A stretch of DNA of 41,780 bases from Oceanobacter sp. 1_MG-2023 (GCF_030689025.1 NZ_JAUYWA010000027.1:1-41780); one strand, 5' to 3'; shown: positions 1-7,946, counted from the stretch's first letter. Notes: a model not told the origin generated them from the sequence alone. A program made the numbers and translations.

Positions 1-117
1 GATGTTGGTGGTTATCTGATGGACTACTACAACCGGCAGCGACCTCATACATTCAACGACGGCATTTCGCCCGTTGCTGCTGAGGAAAACTTTAAAATAC
101 TGTCCGGGATTAGTTGA
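1..117 (+). CDS. IS3-family transposase (OrfB), C-terminal fragment
   Basis: Thirty-eight C-terminal codons are present, and the gene starts outside the window. The segment YYNRQRPHTFNDGISPVAAE is the characteristic tail of IS3-group DDE integrase-type transposases: a YN..RPH block followed by a P..A.E motif after the last catalytic Glu. The Asp and Glu catalytic residues lie upstream and are not visible. Its TGA stop (115-117) overlaps a TTG codon (114-116) that opens the downstream LysR frame, so the element could supply a start to the truncated neighbour. Confidence 0.8.
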   Translation, partial: DVGGYLMDYYNRQRPHTFNDGISPVAAEENFKILSGIS

Positions 118-125
118 CCACTACA
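1..125 (+). mobile_element. IS3-family insertion sequence, right end (rest lies outside the window)
   Basis: The window opens inside the transposase of an IS3-family element. The frame stops at 115-117, and a terminal inverted-repeat-like stretch runs through the stop to end in CA at 125; read on the minus strand it begins TGTAGTGGTCAACTAATCCC, with the TG...CA ends typical of the family. From base 126 the sequence resumes as LysR-type coding sequence, so the element border can be placed at 125/126 by the change of protein family. The left end and target duplication cannot be seen. Confidence 0.75.
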
Positions 126-1034
126 GTTAAAGTGGCTGAGTTTCGTAGCATCACAGCGGCGGCCACCAGTCTGAATATGCGCAGTGCTACGGCCAGTGCC
201 GCCCTTAAGCGGGTGGAAAGCGCCCTTGGGGTAGAGTTGTTTGTCCGGACGACTCGCAGTTTGCGGCTCTCTGCTGCAGGCGAACGCTATATTCCCGAGT
301 GTGAAAAGGCATTATTGATGCTGGAGCTTGCGCGGCAAAGCGTGAAAGGTGATCTGCATGTGGTGGACGGCGAGCTGCGTATTGCCTTGTCATCGGATCT
401 GGGACGGAATCTGGTCACGCCTTGGCTGGACGACTTTATGGATGCAAACCCTGGGGTCAGCCTGCGTTCTCATATCAGTGATAGTAATATCGACTTTTAC
501 CGTGACTCTGTGGATATCGCGCTGCGCTACGGCTCTCCTGACCAGGCCAATCTGTATGGCTTCAAAATCTGTGATGTCCCCTGTGTGCTCTGCGCCTCGC
601 CCCAGTACCTTGAGGCTAATGGCACGCCCAGACACCCCCATGATTTGCCGTTACACAAAGGCGTGTTTTACCAGCTGCAGGATATTGTCCACGATGTGTG
701 GGTGTTCTCCCAAGGTGGAAGCGACTACAAGATCAAGATGAGTGGCAACCGCATCGCCAACGACGGCGATCTGGTCAGGCGCTGGTGTGTTGCAGGTAAA
801 GGGCTCGCCGTTAAATCCTGCCTCGATATGTCGTTTGATCTGTTGGCGGGCCATGTGGTCAGCGTTATGCCGGAGTACAAACCCACTGCTTCAGAGCTTT
901 GGCTTATTTGCCCGAGCCGACAATCGATCACGCCGGCGGTTCGCTTGCTGCGGGACACCATCCGGGAACAGTGTGCGGCAATCTTGCAGCAACTGTTTGA
1001 GAAAGGGGTGATAGAGAGGGTTGCGGTCGGATAG
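114..1034 (+). CDS. LysR-family transcriptional regulator, 5' end replaced by the IS3 end
   Basis: LysR-type regulators bind DNA through an N-terminal winged helix-turn-helix and sense a ligand with a periplasmic-binding-protein-like C-terminal domain. Here the HTH is seen as FRSITAAATSLNMRSATASA followed by ALGVELFVRTTRSLRLSAAG, and the effector domain follows to residue about 300. The usual opening (about ten residues of M..L..L..FV form) is absent: genuine LysR sequence begins at base 126, immediately after the IS3 terminus. The only in-frame start is TTG at 114 inside the IS, overlapping the transposase stop as TTGA, so a protein would carry residues MTTT from the element. Helix 1 of the HTH is shortened, and I expect weak or no function, but the frame is otherwise intact. 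Confidence 0.8.
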   Translation: MTTTVKVAEFRSITAAATSLNMRSATASAALKRVESALGVELFVRTTRSLRLSAAGERYIPECEKALLMLELARQSVKGDLHVVDGELRIALSSDLGRNLVTPWLDDFMDANPGVSLRSHISDSNIDFYRDSVDIALRYGSPDQANLYGFKICDVPCVLCASPQYLEANGTPRHPHDLPLHKGVFYQLQDIVHDVWVFSQGGSDYKIKMSGNRIANDGDLVRRWCVAGKGLAVKSCLDMSFDLLAGHVVSVMPEYKPTASELWLICPSRQSITPAVRLLRDTIREQCAAILQQLFEKGVIERVAVG

Positions 1035-1089
1035 TTTCCCCCGGTTTTGCCTTTCTTTAATGAGGGGCTCTGCTGCTGTTCGATGTACT

Positions 1090-1139
1090 GAGGACGACTT
1101 CCACAATGAGAGGAATTGCTGCTGAGCAGAGTTGTCCTC
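1090..1139. repeat. imperfect inverted repeat in the LysR - Bcr/CflA gap
   Basis: GAGGACGACT at 1090-1099 pairs with AGTTGTCCTC at 1130-1139 with one G.T or mismatched position, leaving a 30-base loop that itself has CTGCTGAGCAG-like complementarity. It lies between the LysR stop and a clear terminator hairpin. It may be part of a structured leader or a decayed element; no function can be assigned. Confidence 0.35.
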
Positions 1140-1210
1140 TGTATGGCTTATCAAACCGGATACAATAGCAGATGGACTGCCAGGTGTTAGACGCCCGATA
1201 GATGAGGTAT

Positions 1211-1241
1211 AAAAAGCCCGCGTGCCCGTGCGGGCTTTTTT
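1211..1241 (+). terminator. intrinsic terminator upstream of the Bcr/CflA gene
   Basis: AAAAAGCCCGC (1211-1221) and GCGGGCTTTTTT form a GC-rich stem with a short loop and a run of six T. The A-run on the 5' side makes it symmetrical, so it could work in both directions. It most simply ends the LysR transcript; because no gene starts before 1330, it could also attenuate a transcript running into the exporter gene. Confidence 0.85.
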
Positions 1242-1329
1242 GTGCCTTGCGGGCTGGCAGAACACAGACATAAAACACAGATGGGCTTTCACTGACTGAG
1301 GACAGCTCACCGACCAGAAGGAAAAAACG

Positions 1330-2550
1330 ATGACAACGGCACAACCACGGCTAGGCCGACGCGGGATGCTGTTTATGCTGGTGATCCTCGGTGCCTTTCC
1401 GCCGTTGACCATGGATATCTATCTGCCTGCGTTGCCGCAGATCGCCGAGGCGTTTGCTGTCTCCCATGATGCCGTAAATCTGACGCTGGGTGGCTATATG
1501 CTGGCCTATGCCTGCGGCATGTTGTTTTGGGGGCCGCTAAGCGAGAAGTTCGGGCGTAAGCCGATTCTGTTGATCGGGCTGGCGCTGTATGTGCTGGCCA
1601 GTCTTGGCTGTGTGTTCTCTTACAGTATTGAGCCGCTGATTCTTTCCCGGGTTTTGCAAGGTTTTGGGGGTGGTGCCATCACGGTGGTGGAAACGGCCAT
1701 CGTTAAAGACCTTTACAAGGGCCGTGAGCGTGAGCGGATTCTTGCCACTGTGATGTCGCTGGTCGTTATCGCGCCGTTGGTCGCTCCGGTGTTGGGGGCT
1801 GTTCTGCTGAGTGTTGCCTCATGGCACGCAATATTTGTGGCTCTCGCCCTGTTTGGCCTGTTCGCCACGGCCCTTGTGTTGCTGTTCCGGGAAAGTCTGG
1901 TTAATCGCTATGACGGGCCGGTGGTCAAGTCCTGGAGTCGGTTGGGCACGGTGCTGAGCAACCCGCGCTTTGCCTATCTGGTGTTGCTGTTTGGTATGGC
2001 GCCGATGTGCCTGATGGCGTTTATCGGCAGCGCGGCTTATGTCTATATCGATGGCTTTGGCATGTCCGAGCAGGCGTTCAGTCTGATCTTTGCCATGAAT
2101 GCGGTGTGTGCCCTGATTGGCCCGATGCTGTATCTACGCCTGTCGCGGCGGATGCCGGTGCAAACCATCGTCCGCATGGGGTTTGCGGTGTTGGTGATGA
2201 GTGGTGTGATGCTGGTCTTCTTTGGCGATCGCTCACCCTGGCTTTTTGCGGCCTGTGCCGCCGTGGCCACTCTGTCTGTGGTCGGCCTGCGTGTGCCCGG
2301 CACCAATCTTATTCTGGAACAACAGCAGCGTGATACTGGCTCGGCGGTGGCGCTTGTTCATTTTATCACCAGTATGTTCGGTGCCATGGCGGTGCAGCTT
2401 GTCGCCGCCCATTCCGGCAATATGACGTCCACTCTGGGTGGCCTTTTTATGGTGGTGGGGCTGCTCTGCGGTGTTATGTGGCTGGCGGTGCAGGGGCGTC
2501 CTTTTGTGATGGATCATCTGACGAAATACGATAAAGCGGAAGTGATGTAG
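1330..2550 (+). CDS. Bcr/CflA-family drug resistance MFS transporter
   Basis: This is an inner-membrane proton-coupled exporter of the Bcr/CflA (DHA1) group, whose members pump out bicyclomycin, sulfonamides or chloramphenicol-like drugs. The 406-residue length and about twelve hydrophobic segments fit. The N-terminal DIYLPALPQIAEAF block after TM1, the loop 2-3 motif LSEKFGRKPILLIGL (about residues 70-85) and the RVLQGFGGGAI segment in TM4 are diagnostic. The start is an ATG preceded by AGAAGGAA at good spacing. It lies directly downstream of the IS-truncated LysR gene on the same strand, which may once have controlled it; a terminator separates them. The true substrate cannot be told from sequence. 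Confidence 0.88.
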   Translation: MTTAQPRLGRRGMLFMLVILGAFPPLTMDIYLPALPQIAEAFAVSHDAVNLTLGGYMLAYACGMLFWGPLSEKFGRKPILLIGLALYVLASLGCVFSYSIEPLILSRVLQGFGGGAITVVETAIVKDLYKGRERERILATVMSLVVIAPLVAPVLGAVLLSVASWHAIFVALALFGLFATALVLLFRESLVNRYDGPVVKSWSRLGTVLSNPRFAYLVLLFGMAPMCLMAFIGSAAYVYIDGFGMSEQAFSLIFAMNAVCALIGPMLYLRLSRRMPVQTIVRMGFAVLVMSGVMLVFFGDRSPWLFAACAAVATLSVVGLRVPGTNLILEQQQRDTGSAVALVHFITSMFGAMAVQLVAAHSGNMTSTLGGLFMVVGLLCGVMWLAVQGRPFVMDHLTKYDKAEVM

Positions 2551-2551
2551 G

Positions 2552-2573
2552 GCCTGTATCTGTGGCTACAGGC
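2552..2573. terminator. hairpin between convergent exporter genes
   Basis: GCCTGTA (2552-2558) and TACAGGC (2567-2573) form a perfect 7-bp stem with an 8-base loop, directly after the Bcr/CflA stop and 21 bases beyond the stop of the convergent MFS gene. There is no clean T-run, so this is a probable but weak bidirectional terminator. Confidence 0.45.
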
Positions 2574-2594
2574 TCTGTCTGTGGTTGTTGCGAT

Positions 2595-3830
2595 TTATGT
2601 TCCGGCCTTGTGCTCTTGTGTCGGGCTCTTGGTAACAAGTGCGAGGCCAAACAATACCGGTACCAATATCGCCAGGGCCAGCATCAGGTTGAGGGCGTTG
2701 TCGGGTGTGTCGGAATGTGTCCAGTATACGGCAATCAGCCAGGGTGCTGCCGCTCGTGCCAGTGACATGGGAATCAGCATAATGCCGTTGATGCTGCCGT
2801 AGTGGTGGCGCGTCAGCAGTTCCGGTACGGCCATGCCGCGCACGATGGTAAAGATGCCGTTTGCGCCGCCATAAAGCACACACAGGGCCGCCAGTGTAAA
2901 CGCCGATGGCGGTGCTTTTAATAGCAGGATCGCTAGCGGAAATGCAACGCTGGCCAGCAGGCCAAGATGTTTGATGGAGATTTCCCGGAATAACAGCAGC
3001 AATAGTCGGGCACCGACCTGGGCCGGGCCAATCAGGGCAATGGCGAACACGACGGCTTGAATATCGGAAGACAGGGCAACCAGCAGCGGATAAATATGGT
3101 AGGTAAAGCCAGAAAACAGCGCCATATAAAAACAGAAAGAAGCGGTGAGCAGGTAGAATCTCGGGCTGTATAGCATCGCCCGAACAGGATTGTCCGGGGA
3201 ACTGGGGGATGCGGTTGTTGTGGGCTGGTGCCGGGTTGTGTGATCGGCCACCGTGGCTGATCGAATGGCCCAAAAGTACAGTGGGGCGGCGACGGCAATA
3301 TTGATGGCTGCCAGTCCCAGTAGTGCGCCGCGCCAGCCCAGGTTGTCGAGCATCCATTGCAGCAGCGGTATAAACACCGTGCTGGCAAAACCGGCCCATA
3401 AGGTGATGGTGGTGATGGCGGAGCGGGCTTGTTGCGTCCCTAACTGGCGTATGGTGACGGCAAAGGCGGGTTCGTAAGATAACGCCGCTTGTAGTACTCC
3501 TAAAGTGATCACGACACCATACAGCGCCGTCATGGTGTTGATACTGGACCAGCCCAGCAGTGCAAGGGAAGCAGCCACCGTCGCGCCAACCATTAATGGA
3601 CGACCATGGCCACGATCAATCAAAGCCCCCACCGGGTAGGCGGCTAACGCAGCCGCCAGCAAGCCCAGTGTGGCAGCCCCATAAATATCCGCACGGCTCC
3701 AGCCCAGTTCATTACAGATGGCCTCGGCAATCAGGGGGAAGCTGTAATACAGCGTTCCCCAGGACACCATTTGACTGATGCCCATCGCTGCCACAAAGCT
3801 GCGATGGGCGGGTGCAGGCAACCTGCTCAT
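2595..3830 (-). CDS. MFS transporter, last gene of the MarR-controlled operon
   Basis: A 411-residue major facilitator protein with about twelve membrane segments. The N-terminus (MGISQMVSWGTLYYSFPLIA) and the loop 2-3 region YPVGALIDRGHGRPLMV mark the MFS fold; it is not of the Bcr/CflA type found next door. The start chosen is ATG at 3830, which overlaps the stop of the flavoprotein gene as ATGA; a TTG at 3839 is the only earlier option. The overlap implies translational coupling and that exporter and flavoprotein work together, for example by oxidising a toxic compound and expelling it. The substrate is unknown; a metalloid or organic toxicant is an inference from the Cys-bearing regulator. 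Confidence 0.82.
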   Translation of the reverse strand: MSRLPAPAHRSFVAAMGISQMVSWGTLYYSFPLIAEAICNELGWSRADIYGAATLGLLAAALAAYPVGALIDRGHGRPLMVGATVAASLALLGWSSINTMTALYGVVITLGVLQAALSYEPAFAVTIRQLGTQQARSAITTITLWAGFASTVFIPLLQWMLDNLGWRGALLGLAAINIAVAAPLYFWAIRSATVADHTTRHQPTTTASPSSPDNPVRAMLYSPRFYLLTASFCFYMALFSGFTYHIYPLLVALSSDIQAVVFAIALIGPAQVGARLLLLLFREISIKHLGLLASVAFPLAILLLKAPPSAFTLAALCVLYGGANGIFTIVRGMAVPELLTRHHYGSINGIMLIPMSLARAAAPWLIAVYWTHSDTPDNALNLMLALAILVPVLFGLALVTKSPTQEHKAGT

Positions 3831-5086
3831 CCCTGGCAAGATGACGTGGCTGGAGAGGGTGCCGCTGCCGTCGTCGAGGCCTGGGCGGCGGCGTACATGG
3901 CGTTGCTGCCTAATGCGGTAACAACCGCGGCCACTTGTTTGTAACCGGTACGCAGCAAAAAGGTTGGTGCACGGCCATAACTCTTGATGCCCAGGATAAA
4001 CAGGCCGGGTTCCGGGTGGGAGAGTTCTGCCAGGCCGTGTTCAGGCACCGAACCACAGCTGTGCTGATTGGGGTCGATCAGAGGGGCCAGTCGTGTTGGG
4101 CTTTGTGTGGCCGGGTCCAGAGAGGTACGGACTTCGGCCAGCAGGCTCAGGTTGGGACGGAAGCCGGTGGCTGCGATGATGCGATCGACGGGCGGCAAGG
4201 TACGTGAGCCACTGCGTACCATCAGCTGGCCGTTATGGCGCTCGATGGCTTCGATTTCCAGTTCGGTAAATACTTCGATACGGCCTTGCTCCAACAGCTC
4301 TTGAATGCGGACTTCCAGGCGTCGGCGTTCCTGCAATTCATCATTGGCGGGGGAGCGAACCACGTTGGTGACAGAGGCATTACGTACCCCCCAGAGTACA
4401 CGCATGCCTTCGTGTTGCTCAGCCAGCACCACCAGATCCTGCAACGCGTTAAACGCCGAATGGCCACCGCCGACAACCAGCACTGATTGGTTGACGTATT
4501 GGTCGCGGGCAGCACCAAGAATATTGGGCACACCGTAGGCGATGGCGTCTGCGGCGGCATTTTCCCCGAGTGCTGGAATGCCGTGGGTTCCCAGCCAGTT
4601 AGGGGTCTGATAAGTGCCGGAAGCGTCAATCACCGCCTGTGCGACAACGTCGCGTTCGCCGTCAGGGCCGGTAACACGGAGCACAAACGGGGACTCGTTA
4701 CGGCCGCCGGTGCGCAGTACATCATGGTTGAGACGGCTGACCGACTGAACCTGGGTATTCAGCTGCAGATGAGGGGCAATGGCCGGGTGAGAGGCAAGTG
4801 GTGTGACATACTGTGCCAGTAATTCCTGGCCAGTCGGGAAATCGCTGGCAAGCGGGTGGTTCCAGCCCTGTTGCTGCAGTAATGTAGCGGCGGCGGCATC
4901 GACGTTGTAAGCCCAGGGGGAGAACATGCGCACATGGCCCCAGCGTGCCAGGTTGGCACCGGCCTGGTCTCCGGCTTCAAATACGATGGGGGTGTAGCCC
5001 TGATCAAGCAGGTGAACGGCGGCACTCAGCCCGATAGGGCCTGCACCGATAACGGCAACCGGTAATTGGGATGTGGTTTTGTTCAT
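3827..5086 (-). CDS. FAD/NAD(P)-binding flavoprotein, monooxygenase/thioredoxin-reductase-like
   Basis: A 419-residue cytosolic oxidoreductase with two Rossmann dinucleotide sites: VIGAGPIGLSAA (GxGxxG at residues 14-19) for FAD and VLVVGGGHSAFNA (residues 203-214) for NAD(P)H. The ATGFRPN motif at 306-312 is the usual second FAD contact, and a late GIKSYGRAPTFLLRTGYKQV block resembles the C-terminal FAD-contacting segment. This layout matches flavin-dependent monooxygenases and related flavoproteins, some of which sit in arsenic or xenobiotic detoxification operons; no CxxC redox pair is present, so a disulfide reductase role is unlikely. It has a GGAG ribosome-binding site, its own operator just upstream (5109-5129), and a coupled MFS gene downstream. 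The substrate is not determinable. Confidence 0.8.
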   Translation of the reverse strand: MNKTTSQLPVAVIGAGPIGLSAAVHLLDQGYTPIVFEAGDQAGANLARWGHVRMFSPWAYNVDAAAATLLQQQGWNHPLASDFPTGQELLAQYVTPLASHPAIAPHLQLNTQVQSVSRLNHDVLRTGGRNESPFVLRVTGPDGERDVVAQAVIDASGTYQTPNWLGTHGIPALGENAAADAIAYGVPNILGAARDQYVNQSVLVVGGGHSAFNALQDLVVLAEQHEGMRVLWGVRNASVTNVVRSPANDELQERRRLEVRIQELLEQGRIEVFTELEIEAIERHNGQLMVRSGSRTLPPVDRIIAATGFRPNLSLLAEVRTSLDPATQSPTRLAPLIDPNQHSCGSVPEHGLAELSHPEPGLFILGIKSYGRAPTFLLRTGYKQVAAVVTALGSNAMYAAAQASTTAAAPSPATSSCQG

Positions 5087-5108
5087 AGCATGGTCTCCAT
5101 GATTAATG

Positions 5109-5129
5109 TTGTTACTAACAACTAATTGG
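5109..5129 (-). promoter_or_regulatory. MarR operator copy 1, upstream of the flavoprotein gene
   Basis: TTGTTACTAACAA at 5109-5121 is a perfect 13-bp palindrome around a central C, followed by CTAATTGG. It lies in the 56-base gap between marR and the flavoprotein gene. The reverse complement of copy 2 upstream of marR reads TTGCTACTAACAACCAATT, the same palindrome with the same AATTG flank. The recurrence at both promoters of one operon is strong evidence for a regulator binding site, most simply that of the MarR protein encoded between them. Confidence 0.7.
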
Positions 5130-5142
5130 GTAAAAAAATGGG

Positions 5143-5589
5143 CTATGAGCCCAGGCGATCACGAGCGGCTTGGGTCAGCTGCCGGATCAGTGTTAATGCG
5201 CCATCGACCACTTCAGCGGGAACGTCTTTGATCATGGACGCTTCTTCCGCGATCAGGTCTTGATGGATGGTCTGGTATAACGCTTCGCCAGCAGGAGTCA
5301 GTGAAAGTTGCACTGCGCGCTGGTCGGCCGGGTCGTGGGCCTTGAGTACATATTGCTTGCGCAACAGGGAGTCGACGACCCGGCTGGTGGTGCTTTTGTC
5401 GAGATACATCTCATCGGCCAGCGCCTGAAGGCGTAACGGGCCACGCTTGACCAGGGTTTCCAGTGCGTAGCACTGGGCCACCGAGACATCGTGGTGGCAA
5501 ATGCAATCACGGTCGCGGAACTGGTGAACACGGATAAGTTGGTTCACTGCTTCGTAGAGTTCCTGAGCGCGTTTCGAGCTGGCGGACAT
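5143..5589 (-). CDS. MarR-family regulator with a Cys/His cluster
   Basis: A 148-residue winged-helix repressor. The DNA-binding part is clear: LRLQALADEMYLDKSTTSRV is the recognition helix-turn-helix, followed by the wing with a DPADQRAVQLSLTPAG block typical of MarR proteins. Unusual for the family is a cluster in helix 1-2: C29, C31, H32 and H33 followed by C40 (sequence RDCICHHDVSVAQC). Such spacing could bind a soft metal or metalloid, or form a redox-switch disulfide; this is inference. The gene heads the operon with a flavoprotein and an MFS exporter, and matching operators flank it, so autorepression is likely. The sigma-70 promoter lies at 5638-5666. Confidence 0.85.
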   Translation of the reverse strand: MSASSKRAQELYEAVNQLIRVHQFRDRDCICHHDVSVAQCYALETLVKRGPLRLQALADEMYLDKSTTSRVVDSLLRKQYVLKAHDPADQRAVQLSLTPAGEALYQTIHQDLIAEEASMIKDVPAEVVDGALTLIRQLTQAARDRLGS

Positions 5590-5625
5590 GGCGATGGGTG
5601 TCTCGTTAATGGCTGCGTTAATTGG

Positions 5626-5666
5626 TTGTTAGTAGCAACTATAAAAGTGCCTGTTGATGGTTGCAA
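5626..5666 (-). promoter_or_regulatory. marR promoter with MarR operator copy 2
   Basis: Read on the minus strand, TTGCAA (5666-5661), a 17-base spacer and TATAGT (5643-5638) form a near-consensus sigma-70 promoter. The operator TTGTTAGTAGCAA (plus strand 5626-5638) follows the -10 box directly and covers the expected start point, flanked by AATTGG on the promoter-distal side. Binding there would block transcription initiation. Confidence 0.65.
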
Positions 5667-5745
5667 GCCCGAATTTCAGAAATGGGTTCTGATGGGGTTC
5701 GGGCTTGTGCATAAAATATACAAGAATGATAAATAAGGCCGTCAC

Positions 5746-5780
5746 ATGGCTGGCTGATTCGAGCCATTCTCTTTTTTTTT
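5746..5780 (+). terminator. orphan terminator-like hairpin upstream of slt
   Basis: ATGGCT (5746-5751) pairs with AGCCAT (5762-5767), then TCTC and nine consecutive T (5772-5780). This is a plausible rho-independent terminator on the plus strand, but no plus-strand gene precedes it within 3 kb. It may end a short RNA arising from the marR-slt gap, or attenuate a long slt leader. Confidence 0.5.
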
Positions 5781-5872
5781 GCATAAATATGTCCGAGGGT
5801 CTCACAAACGGTTGACCCTGACCTATCATTGGATGAGGATTTCCATACCACTCACTAACATTAGTAAGCTCA

Positions 5873-7888
5873 ATGACCCTACGACACCTTTCTGTAAGCT
5901 TGCTGATCATGTTGTACAGCATTGGCGCGGTCGCCGAGCAAGGCACCGACACTATTCCAACACCGGAAGCGGAAGCTGCTGCGCGTGCGCAATTCGTTGA
6001 AGTGGAACAGCAACTGGACACCGTGCCCTATGAGGCAGTGGCCGATCTGATTGAGCCATTACAGGGTTATTCACTGTACCCGTATTTGCAATATCAGGTT
6101 TATCAGCGTTTCCCAGAGCACCTGACCCAGGCTGAGGTGAATCGTTTTCTGGACAGCTACCCACAGTTTCCCCGCCGTATTTATCTGCAAAATACCTGGC
6201 TGAAGCAACTGGCCAAGGAAGAGCGGTGGCAAGAATGGCTCACGGCCTATCAGCGTTTGCCAAGAAAAGGAGCGGCCTATCAATGTGATCTGGCCATGGC
6301 GTATCTGCAAACCGATCAGCAAGAGCAAGGGTTGGCCCTGACGGATTCGTTGTGGATGGTTGCCAAATCCCAACCGGCAGCCTGTGACCCTCTGTTTGCG
6401 CAGTGGAGTCAATACGGTAATCCAACCGCAGGTATGGCCGCGAAACGTTACTGGCTGGCCGCGCAGGCGGGCAATATGCGACTGGCGCGTTATCTGCACC
6501 GTTTTATGGATGCCGATGCCAATGCTCTGGCGAGCCGCTATGAAACCCTGTCAAGTCATCCGGGCCAGGCGCTGACGGCGGACTTGTCGGTCTTTCCGGA
6601 ACCGGCCCAGCGCCGTTTGCTGGAACAGTATTTCCAGCCGCTGGCTCGTCGGTCGGCCGAGACTGCGGCACAGCAGTGGCTGAAATACCGGGCAACATTG
6701 CCAGAAGCCTCCTCCCTGATTGCACCGCTGGATGTGTATATCGGCAAATGGTTGACCTATTCCCAAACCGATACCGCGACGGCGTTGCTGGCTGGTCTTG
6801 ATTATGACTATCAGTATCCGGAGTTGACGGAATACCGGCTGCGTCGGGCTCTGGGTGCAGAGATTATCGACTGGACCGGTGTACTGACGTTAATTGATAC
6901 CTTGCCTGCTGACCTGCAAGCCTCGGATCGCTGGCAATACTGGTATGCCAATGCGGTGCAGAATCAACCGGGCGATAGCGCGGCAGCAGAGATGCAAACC
7001 GTCGAGCAAACCTGGAACCAGCTGGCACAATCGCGCTCGTTTTATGGTTTTCTGGCCGCGACCCATCAACAACTGCCTTTTAATCTGAATAATCAGCCGT
7101 TTAGCGTCAATACGGATGTACTCACAGAGATACAGAATGTCCCGGCGATTCAGCGGGCCAAAGAGTGGCTGGCGTTGGAACGGAACAAGGATGCCGAACG
7201 GGAGTGGCTTGCTGCCCGCGCCAGTCTGGCACCGGTCAAACGACAACACATGGTCGCGCTCTCCCTGGACTGGGGCTGGCATCACCGGGCCATTATGGAT
7301 GCGATTCGCCAGCGCCAGTGGAATTATCTGGAAGCCCGTTTCCCGGTGTTGTTCACCGACCTGTTTGAGATTCAGGCCAGAAAAAACGAGATCGATGTGA
7401 CCTGGGCGACAGCCATTGCCCGTCAGGAAAGTGCCTTCAAGCCAGCGGCGCAGTCTCCGGTAGGAGCTCGTGGCCTGATGCAGCTGATGCCCGCTACGGC
7501 CAAGACGACCGCCAAAAAACATGGCGTGCCACTGGCGGCTGCAGAGCAGCTGTTCCAGCCAGAAACCAATATCGCGCTGGGCACGGCTTATCTGGCAGAA
7601 ATGTTCCAGCGCTTTGATGGTAATCGGGCTTATGCCAGCGCCGCTTATAATGCCGGGCCACACCGTGTTGAACGCTGGCTGGAAGAGCGTGGCCACTTGC
7701 CTCTGGATGTCTGGATAGAAACTATTCCGTATGCCGAAACCCGCCAGTATGTGCAGAATGTGTTGGCCTTTCGGGTGATTTATGCCCAGAGGGCAGGTCA
7801 GGAGGTGGCGATGTTTTCTCCGGATGAACAGGTGATGTTGGCGTATCAGCCGCAAGCCGAGGCCGTTGATATCGATACGCCGAATTAA
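5873..7888 (+). CDS. slt: soluble lytic murein transglycosylase (Slt70 family)
   Basis: A periplasmic enzyme that cleaves the MurNAc-GlcNAc bond of peptidoglycan with formation of 1,6-anhydromuramyl ends. The N-terminus is a signal peptide (hydrophobic stretch ending in a VAEQ-type cleavage region near residue 22). A long alpha-helical superhelix (about residues 30-480) is followed by the catalytic lysozyme-like domain: AIARQESAFKPAAQSPVGAR has the catalytic Glu at about residue 519, then GLMQLMPATAK and the NIALGTAYL and YNAGP motifs. The length of 671 is close to E. coli Slt (645). The start has a weak ribosome-binding site but is supported by the signal peptide. The gene stands alone. Confidence 0.93.
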   Translation: MTLRHLSVSLLIMLYSIGAVAEQGTDTIPTPEAEAAARAQFVEVEQQLDTVPYEAVADLIEPLQGYSLYPYLQYQVYQRFPEHLTQAEVNRFLDSYPQFPRRIYLQNTWLKQLAKEERWQEWLTAYQRLPRKGAAYQCDLAMAYLQTDQQEQGLALTDSLWMVAKSQPAACDPLFAQWSQYGNPTAGMAAKRYWLAAQAGNMRLARYLHRFMDADANALASRYETLSSHPGQALTADLSVFPEPAQRRLLEQYFQPLARRSAETAAQQWLKYRATLPEASSLIAPLDVYIGKWLTYSQTDTATALLAGLDYDYQYPELTEYRLRRALGAEIIDWTGVLTLIDTLPADLQASDRWQYWYANAVQNQPGDSAAAEMQTVEQTWNQLAQSRSFYGFLAATHQQLPFNLNNQPFSVNTDVLTEIQNVPAIQRAKEWLALERNKDAEREWLAARASLAPVKRQHMVALSLDWGWHHRAIMDAIRQRQWNYLEARFPVLFTDLFEIQARKNEIDVTWATAIARQESAFKPAAQSPVGARGLMQLMPATAKTTAKKHGVPLAAAEQLFQPETNIALGTAYLAEMFQRFDGNRAYASAAYNAGPHRVERWLEERGHLPLDVWIETIPYAETRQYVQNVLAFRVIYAQRAGQEVAMFSPDEQVMLAYQPQAEAVDIDTPN

Positions 7889-7946
7889 GGCTTGGGGTTG
7901 GATCGCTGGTCTTCAAGGGCCTGTGTGGTTGGAAGCATGGGCTGAT

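Noticed and set aside
891..1412. Minus-strand open frame of 173 codons across the LysR - Bcr/CflA gap
   Set aside because: It lies mostly opposite LysR and the exporter start, has no ribosome-binding site or recognisable domain, and spans a terminator.
2566..3399. Long open frame on the same strand as the MFS gene but in another frame
   Set aside because: It is Pro/Arg/His-rich shadow sequence within the clear 12-helix transporter frame.
5105..5125. ATGTTGTTACTAACA resembles the E. coli Ter site (ATGTTGTAACTAAAG), and a Tus-like gene is in the window
   Set aside because: The sequence is a perfect palindrome with a near copy upstream of marR, both at promoters of the same operon, which fits a MarR operator better than an asymmetric Ter site; the central A of the Ter core is also changed.
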